A stretch of DNA of 64,000 bases, taken from positions 62,001 to 126,000 of the forward strand of contig CACYSU010000003.1 of NCBI GenBank assembly GCA_902777205.1, read 5' to 3'. Every line of letters begins with the position of its first letter. Positions within the stretch are counted from its first letter, which is position 1. Shown here piece after piece: positions 58,938 to 64,000 of this stretch. The notes beneath the pieces are model-generated. The model saw only the letters and a program-made list of their open reading frames with translations. It was not told the DNA's origin and ran no database searches. The stretch comes from an uncultured Rhodospirillales bacterium. Its GTDB lineage: Bacteria; Pseudomonadota; Alphaproteobacteria; CAAGCB01; CAG-977. The position numbers were made by a program, and so were the translations under genes.

Positions 58938-59747
58938 ATGCAGGATTTAGCAAGACATTCACAAAATATCAGAAGAAAAATTATAGAAACAGCAGGAACA
59001 AGATTTTCTGCACACTTTGGTGGAAGTCTTTCATCCGTGGATGTTTTGAGTGCTTTATTTGGAAAAATTATGAATATTTCCGCCGAAAAAGCGACTGATC
59101 CAAATCGGGACCGTTTTATTTTAAGTAAAGGGCATTGCGCTTTAGGGCTATATGCGGCTTTAAATGAATTCGGTTTCATCAGTGATGAGGATTTAAGCAC
59201 ATTCGATAAAGATGCGGGATCTTTCCCGACGCATTGCGTCCAATCTTGCGAGAAAGGAATAGAAATATCAAGCGGTTCATTGGGGTTGGGGCTGTCAATG
59301 GCTGTTGGCATTGCATTGGCGTTAAAAGCTAAAAAATCTTCCGCAAAGGTTTATGTTCTTTGCGGGAACGGCGAAGCAAACGAAGGTATTTTTTGGGAAG
59401 CCGTTATGTTTGCCGGCGTTTCGGAACTGAATAATCTGATTTTAATTCTTGATAATAACAAGATGCAAAACGATGGTTTTTCGAAAGAAGTGATGGATAT
59501 TAAAAATTGGGATGAACGTTTGAAAGCTTTTGGCTGGAATATTTGTAATGTTGACGGACATAATTTGGAAGCTTTGATAAATCAGTTGAAAACGCCTTCT
59601 GCAAAGGAGCCTTTAGCGATTATTGCCAGTACGGTTAAAGGAAAAGGCGTTACGTTTATGGAAAATAACCCGGAATGGCACCATAACAAACTTTCCCCGG
59701 AACAATATGAAAAAGCTTTGTCTGAAGTTTCGAAAACAGGAGAATGA
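58938..59747 (+). CDS. Transketolase-like protein, N-terminal (TPP-binding) subunit
   Basis: 269 residues, no gap to the SDR gene. The TPP domain shows SKGHCALGLYAAL near 63-75, SGSLGLGLSMAVGIAL near 112 and the TPP/Mg motif GNGEANEGIFWEAVMFAG near 144-161, ending with DNN. AHFGGSLSSVDVLSALF near 25 is the start text of this family. It covers only the first third of a classical transketolase, so it needs the subunit encoded next. It transfers C2 ketol units or makes a related carboligation. Confidence 0.9.
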   Translation: MQDLARHSQNIRRKIIETAGTRFSAHFGGSLSSVDVLSALFGKIMNISAEKATDPNRDRFILSKGHCALGLYAALNEFGFISDEDLSTFDKDAGSFPTHCVQSCEKGIEISSGSLGLGLSMAVGIALALKAKKSSAKVYVLCGNGEANEGIFWEAVMFAGVSELNNLILILDNNKMQNDGFSKEVMDIKNWDERLKAFGWNICNVDGHNLEALINQLKTPSAKEPLAIIASTVKGKGVTFMENNPEWHHNKLSPEQYEKALSEVSKTGE

Positions 59748-59748
59748 A

Positions 59749-60723
59749 ATGCTTGTGGATAATTCTTTTATTCAAAATTTATCTTTACTTGGATCTCGAG
59801 GAACGTTCGGACTGGCTTTAAAGGATATTGAGCCGCGTCGGGAAGATTTAAGAGTGGTGGTGGCAGATGTTAAAACTTCCGCTAAATTGGTCGATTTTGA
59901 AAAACAGGCTCCATCGAAACTGATTAATGTCGGTATTGCCGAACAAAATATGATAGGGATTGCCGCCGGATTAGCACATGAAGGATATACCGTTTTTACT
60001 TCGACTTTTGCGCCTTTTGCTTCCATGCGTTGTTTTGAAATGCTTCGGACTCAGCTGGGATATATGAATCTTAATGTTAAAATTGCCGGTTTGTTAAGCG
60101 GTGTAACGGGCGGCTTGTTCGGAAATACGCATTACGGTTTGGAGGATATAGCGATACTCCGGACAATTCCCAATATGACGGTTTTATCTCCGGCGGATTG
60201 TTTGGAAACATATAAAGCCGTTCTTGCGGCATCCGAAATCAAAGGACCGGTATATATCCGTCTGACGGGAGATCGCGGAACGCCAGCGTTGTATAAAGAA
60301 GATTTTGAATATGAAATCGGAAAAGCCAATATTTTAGCACAAGGAAATGATGTCGCCATTATTGGAACAGGTACGATTTTAAGTGAGGCGATGAGAGCCT
60401 TAAGAGGATTGAAAAAGTATGACATCTCTGCGACTGTAGTTGATATGCATACGATCAAACCGTTGGATACGACAACATTGGATCAGCTTTTTGCTACACA
60501 TAAATTGATCGTTACGCTTGAAGAACATACCGTTGTCGGCGGATTAGGCAGTGCAGTCGCCGAATATAAAGCAACTAAAATCAATGTTCCGCCACAGATG
60601 ATTTTAGGAATACAGGACAGTTTTCCGAAAGCGGCTTCAACGGCATTTATTTTAAATCAAAACGGGTTGTCGGCTCCTCGGATTGCGGAACGGATTGTTC
60701 AGAAATATCAGGAACTTTTTTAA
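59749..60723 (+). CDS. Transketolase-like protein, C-terminal (pyrimidine/regulatory) subunit
   Basis: 324 residues from ATG 59749 (AGGAG). Pyrimidine-binding domain: VVVADVKTSAKLVDF near 34, the catalytic Glu in INVGIAEQNMIGIAAGLA near 61-78, THYGLEDIAILRTIPNMTV near 125. C-terminal domain at about 200-320 (VAIIGTGTILSEAM, IKPLDTTTLDQL, TLEEHTVVGGLGSAVAEY). It pairs with the preceding gene to give a complete split transketolase; such pairs occur in glycan and natural-product clusters. Confidence 0.9.
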   Translation: MLVDNSFIQNLSLLGSRGTFGLALKDIEPRREDLRVVVADVKTSAKLVDFEKQAPSKLINVGIAEQNMIGIAAGLAHEGYTVFTSTFAPFASMRCFEMLRTQLGYMNLNVKIAGLLSGVTGGLFGNTHYGLEDIAILRTIPNMTVLSPADCLETYKAVLAASEIKGPVYIRLTGDRGTPALYKEDFEYEIGKANILAQGNDVAIIGTGTILSEAMRALRGLKKYDISATVVDMHTIKPLDTTTLDQLFATHKLIVTLEEHTVVGGLGSAVAEYKATKINVPPQMILGIQDSFPKAASTAFILNQNGLSAPRIAERIVQKYQELF

Positions 60724-60735
60724 CAGGAGAAAGAA

Positions 60736-60978
60736 ATGTCTGAAAATTTAGAAAAATACACGAACGCATTTTGTCAGGCTTTTGACATCGACGCGGACAC
60801 GGCGAAAGGCTTGAAGTTTCAGGCGATCGACGCTTGGGATTCCGTCGGGCACATGGGCTTGGTCGCACAGATCGAGGAAGCGTTCGACATTATGTTGGAA
60901 CCCGACGACATCGTCGATTTGAACAGCTATGAAAAAGGAAAAGAGATCCTTGCCAAATACAATGTGGAATTTGCTTGA
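60736..60978 (+). CDS. Acyl carrier protein 2
   Basis: 80 residues, AGGAGA upstream. Phosphopantetheine Ser in IDAWDSVGHMGLVAQIEEAFDI near 31-52 (DSVG). Differs from ACP 1 in loop and charge, so the cluster has two distinct carriers. Overlaps the ligase gene by 17 nt, which suggests that the ligase loads this carrier. Confidence 0.9.
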   Translation: MSENLEKYTNAFCQAFDIDADTAKGLKFQAIDAWDSVGHMGLVAQIEEAFDIMLEPDDIVDLNSYEKGKEILAKYNVEFA

Positions 60979-62362
60979 GTTTAAAGACAACACGGCCGTT
61001 GTGACGGAAGACGGGGAAACGTTTTCCTACGCGCGGCTGAGCGAGGAAACGGAAGCGTTGGCGGCTGTCATACCCGCCCGCTGTCTGGTTTTCAATTTGT
61101 GTTCGAATACGATCGGTTCTCTGATCGGGTATGTGTCGTTTCTAAATCACGGCATTGTGCCGCTGATGCTGGACGAACACATTGACCGCGAACTGCTGGA
61201 TAATTTCTTGACGCTTTACAAGCCGGATTATCTCTGGCTGCCGAGTGATAAGACGGCGGAATTCAAAGGCGAAGCCGTCTATGCTTCCAACGGCTACACG
61301 TTGCTGAAGCGGGCGGACGAACACGCTTATCCTTTGTACGGGGAACTGGCATTGTTGCTGACGACTTCGGGATCGACCGGATCGCCGAAATTCGTGCGTC
61401 AGAGCTATAAGAACATTCAAGCGAACACCCGTTCGATCGTCGAATATCTGGAAATCGGCGAAACGGAACGCGCGATCACGACTTTGCCGATGAACTACAC
61501 CTACGGATTGTCGATCGTCAATACGCATCTGGCGGCGGGGGCGACGCTTCTGCTGACGCGCAAGACGTTGATGCAACGCGAATTCTGGGACTTTTTCACA
61601 CAGCAAAAGGCGACCTCTTTCGGCGGCGTCCCCTACACTTACGAGATGCTGGACAAGCTGATGTTCTTCCGCCGCAAGCTGCCCGATTTGCGCACGATGA
61701 CGCAGGCGGGGGGCAAGATTCTGCCCGAACTGCACAAAAAGTTCGCCGAATACGCCGGACGCGAAGGCAAACGCTTTGTCGTGATGTACGGACAAGCGGA
61801 AGCGACGGCGCGCATGGCGTATCTGCCCGCGGCTAAGGCTTTGGAAAAATGCGGCGCGATGGGGATCGCCATCCCCGGCGGCAAGTTCGATCTGATCGAT
61901 GCGGACGGCGGCAGGATCACAACGCCCGAAACGGTCGGGGAACTGGTCTATACGGGCGACAACGTAACGTTGGGCTATGCCGTTTGCGGTGAAGATCTGG
62001 CCAAAGGCGACGAACGCGGCGGCGTGTTGCAGACGGGCGATATGGCGAAGTTCGACGCGGACGGATATTTTTACATCGTCGGGCGCAAAAAGCGGTTTTT
62101 GAAAATCTTCGGCAACCGCGTGAATCTGGACGAAACGGAACGTCTGATCAAAGCGCATTATCCCGATTTTGAATGCGCCTGCGCGGGCGTTGACGACGCG
62201 ATGAAAATCTTTGTTACCGATGAAACGAAAATCAAGGAAGTGCAGGCTTTCGTCGCGGAAAAAACGCATCTGAACTTTACGGCGTTCCACGTCAAATATT
62301 TGCCCGAAATCCCGAAGAACGACGCGGGCAAGACCCTTTATGCGGAGCTGAACGAACGATGA
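60962..62362 (+). CDS. AMP-forming acyl ligase (ANL superfamily)
   Basis: 466 residues from ATG 60962. The adenylation motif TTSGSTGSPKFVRQSY is at about 134-149, FGGVPYTYEML near 218 and YGQAEATARMAYLP near 275. A further TGDMAKFDADGYFYIVGRKKRFLKIFGNRVNLDE region near 361-394 includes the hinge Asp-Gly and the Arg, and the catalytic Lys is in PKNDAGKTLYAEL at the end. It activates a carboxylic acid as the adenylate and passes it to a thiol, probably ACP 2. Short for the family but complete. Confidence 0.9.
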   Translation: MWNLLEFKDNTAVVTEDGETFSYARLSEETEALAAVIPARCLVFNLCSNTIGSLIGYVSFLNHGIVPLMLDEHIDRELLDNFLTLYKPDYLWLPSDKTAEFKGEAVYASNGYTLLKRADEHAYPLYGELALLLTTSGSTGSPKFVRQSYKNIQANTRSIVEYLEIGETERAITTLPMNYTYGLSIVNTHLAAGATLLLTRKTLMQREFWDFFTQQKATSFGGVPYTYEMLDKLMFFRRKLPDLRTMTQAGGKILPELHKKFAEYAGREGKRFVVMYGQAEATARMAYLPAAKALEKCGAMGIAIPGGKFDLIDADGGRITTPETVGELVYTGDNVTLGYAVCGEDLAKGDERGGVLQTGDMAKFDADGYFYIVGRKKRFLKIFGNRVNLDETERLIKAHYPDFECACAGVDDAMKIFVTDETKIKEVQAFVAEKTHLNFTAFHVKYLPEIPKNDAGKTLYAELNER

Positions 62363-62949
62363 CGGAAACGGACAGATACATTGTCGCGCCAACCGATGCC
62401 GCAAACGAAATCCGTATGCAGCGGAACGGCTTTTTCTTTGCCGACCGCACGGTGAAAACGACGATCGGGCTGTCCAAAATCGCGGTCGATTTGGACAGGT
62501 TCATCCGTTTGCCGATCATCGAAACGACGGATTTTAAAGACGATGTTTTGCGCATTGCCGTCGCTTCATTCGCCTATGACCGGCGTTTCCACGTTCTGCC
62601 GGATTGTTCGACCGATGTTTCAAGCGTCGTTTTGAAAAAATGGGTTGAAGAGTTGGATACGTTTTTTGTCGCTTTGTTCAAGGAACGGCCTGTCGGTTTT
62701 CTGGCGTTGAAAGAAACGGCGCCGGACACGGTTTTCGTGCATCTGGCGGCGGTCGAGGAAAAATACAGAATGACGGGCGCGGCGATGGCTTTGTATGCGA
62801 ACGCCTGCAAAATCGCCAAAGAGCGCGGTTATAAAAAACTGGAGGGGCGCGTCAGTACGCAAAACACGGCTGTAATGAACGTCTATACCGCTTTCGGCGC
62901 GACCTTTTCCGAACCGCAGGACATTTTTATCAAAGAGGGGGAGGCATGA
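62359..62949 (+). CDS. GNAT-family acyltransferase, WecD-like
   Basis: 196 residues, 4-nt overlap with the ligase. FFVALFKERPVGFLALKE near 105-122, VHLAAVEEKYRMTGAAMALYANACKIAKERGYKKLEGRVST over about 130-170 with the acyl-CoA loop in slightly modified form, then NTAVMNVYTAFGATFSEP at the end. Pattern and N-terminal extension resemble dTDP-4-amino-sugar acetyltransferase WecD. A good candidate for attaching the cluster's acyl product to an amino sugar. Confidence 0.82.
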   Translation: MTETDRYIVAPTDAANEIRMQRNGFFFADRTVKTTIGLSKIAVDLDRFIRLPIIETTDFKDDVLRIAVASFAYDRRFHVLPDCSTDVSSVVLKKWVEELDTFFVALFKERPVGFLALKETAPDTVFVHLAAVEEKYRMTGAAMALYANACKIAKERGYKKLEGRVSTQNTAVMNVYTAFGATFSEPQDIFIKEGEA

Positions 62950-64000
62950 CGCTTGAGGACTTGTTTCAAATCGCGCCATATTCTTTGAACAAAGCCGAAA
63001 AGGATGCGGCTTTAAAGGATATTTTAAACGACCTGACACGCCGTCATTATGCGGCTTGCCCCGAATACGCGCGGATACTGGACGCGCTGAAGTTTGACAC
63101 GGCGCAAAATCACGATTGTGCGGACTTGCCGTTTTTGCCCGTCCGGCTGTTCAAACAGTTCGAATTGCGCTCCGTCCCGAAAGAGGAAATCACGAAAACG
63201 CTGACATCATCGGGAACGTCGGGGCAGGCGGTGTCCAAAATCTTTTTGAATGCGGACAATGTGCGTTCCCAAACCAAAACGCTGAACGAGATTATTTCTT
63301 CTTTCATCGGCAAACAGCGTCTGCCGCTGTTGTTGCTGGATACGGAAATGATTAAAAAAGACCGTTCGATGTATTCGGCGCGCGGCGCGGGCATCATCGG
63401 ATTTTCAATTTTCGGGCGCAACAGCACTTACGCGCTGGACGCCGAGATGAACATTGATGTCGACAAAGTCGCCGCTTTCTTCGATGAACACAAAAACGAA
63501 CCGATTTTGATGTTCGGCTACACCTATATGATCTGGCAGTTCGTCGTGCGCGCTTTGGAGGAAAAGAACATTTCCTTTAACGCTCAAAACGCCGTGTTGT
63601 TCCATATCGGCGGGTGGAAAAAGCTGAAAGATCAGGCGGTCGACGCGTTGGAATTCAACCGCCGCGTCCAAGGACGTCTGGGCAACGTCAAAGTGTATAA
63701 CTATTACGGTATGGCGGAACAGTTGGGATCGGTCTTTGTCGAATGTGAACACGGGCATATGCATTGCTCGAACTATTCCGACGTGATCATTCGCCGCTCG
63801 AAAGACTTTTCCGAAGCGGAAATCGGCGAAAAGGGATTGATGGAATTGTTGTCCGTTTTGCCGGTCAGTTACCCCGGACACGTTCTGTTGACCGAGGACG
63901 AAGGGGAAATTCTGGGCGTGGACGATTGTCCGTGCGGCAGAAAAGGCAAGTATTTTAAAATCCACGGGCGCATCAAGAGCGCTGAATTGAGAGGGTGCAG
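62946..64000 (+). CDS. LuxE-like acyl-protein synthetase (3' end beyond window)
   Basis: Starts at ATG 62946 (ATGA overlap with the GNAT gene) and stays open for 351 codons to the right edge. LuxE/PF04443 text: LPFLPVRLFKQFELRSVP near 61-78, TLTSSGTSGQAVSKIFL near 86-102 in the place of the adenylation loop, FSIFGRNSTYALDAEMNID near 153, and YNYYGMAEQLGSVFVECEHGHMH near 253-275. CPCGRKGKYFKIHGR near the end is also typical. LuxE activates a fatty acid for reduction by LuxC, so an acyl-CoA reductase gene is expected next. Confidence 0.87.
   Translation, partial: MTLEDLFQIAPYSLNKAEKDAALKDILNDLTRRHYAACPEYARILDALKFDTAQNHDCADLPFLPVRLFKQFELRSVPKEEITKTLTSSGTSGQAVSKIFLNADNVRSQTKTLNEIISSFIGKQRLPLLLLDTEMIKKDRSMYSARGAGIIGFSIFGRNSTYALDAEMNIDVDKVAAFFDEHKNEPILMFGYTYMIWQFVVRALEEKNISFNAQNAVLFHIGGWKKLKDQAVDALEFNRRVQGRLGNVKVYNYYGMAEQLGSVFVECEHGHMHCSNYSDVIIRRSKDFSEAEIGEKGLMELLSVLPVSYPGHVLLTEDEGEILGVDDCPCGRKGKYFKIHGRIKSAELRGC

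Larger units (their letters stand above)
19744..64000. mobile_element. Integrative and conjugative element (left part)
   Basis: Bounded on the left by the tRNA-Arg half-gene; the right end is outside the window. It contains integrase and excisionase-like genes, a primase/DUF3987 replication module, a nearly complete VirB/VirD4 secretion system, toxin-antitoxin and defence genes, serine recombinases and a glycan cargo. The base composition differs visibly from the left flank: AT-rich at 20-27, 33-35 and 53-61 kb. At least 44 kb long. Several elements could be nested here. Confidence 0.8.

Overview
The window looks like an alphaproteobacterial chromosome carrying the left end of a large integrative and conjugative element. 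The first ~19.7 kb is GC-rich core genome with alphaproteobacterial synteny: gpmI-envC-ctpA-divergent polysaccharide deacetylase-rppH; gpsA-tsaD divergent from a mitofilin-like gene and a HemY-type gene; cysE; and a tRNA-Met. Many genes overlap by 4 nt (ATGA). The hemC and hemD genes that normally sit between tsaD and the mitofilin-like gene are absent, which fits a reduced or host-associated lineage. I cannot name a genus.

Layout. 1-19.6 kb: housekeeping genes (DUF4139 protein end, P-loop kinase, cysE, hydrolases, APH-type kinase, crcB, AspT/YbjL-type transporter, gpsA, tsaD, HemY pair, gdx/sugE, rppH operon, gpmI, two TRL-like lipoproteins behind a structured leader). 19.74-19.79 kb: the 3' half of a tRNA-Arg(ACG), read as the left attachment site. 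20.0-27.1 kb: an AT-richer integration and replication module (tyrosine integrase, excisionase-like HTH, TOPRIM primase, DUF3987 protein, AlbA-domain regulator). 27.2-44.8 kb: a VirB/VirD4 type IV secretion operon (VirB2, B3, B4, B5, B7-like, B8, B9, B10, a Cys-rich repeat protein, B11, D4, B6).

The secretion operon is interrupted by three blocks of genes on the opposite strand: a Fic protein, an RloA-RloB (AbiL-like) defence pair, and a DinJ-YafQ toxin-antitoxin pair. After it come an active-looking serine recombinase and a second one without its catalytic serine. From 46.2 kb to the right edge there is one long operon for a surface glycan. Its first part makes and exports a sugar polymer (glycosyltransferases, GalE, ABC exporter, FdtA/FdtB-like amino-sugar enzymes, GNAT). 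Its second part looks like a private acyl-building pathway: two SDR-KAS III cassettes, two acyl carrier proteins, a third SDR, a split transketolase, an AMP-forming ligase, a second GNAT and a LuxE-type protein running off the end.

Most likely logic: the element moves by the VirB/VirD4 system, protects and maintains itself with the antisense modules, and brings a cargo that builds an acylated amino-sugar glycan. The pair of serine recombinases sits where a switch for that glycan operon would be expected. No relaxase, VirB1 or right attachment site is visible, so the element continues past 64 kb.
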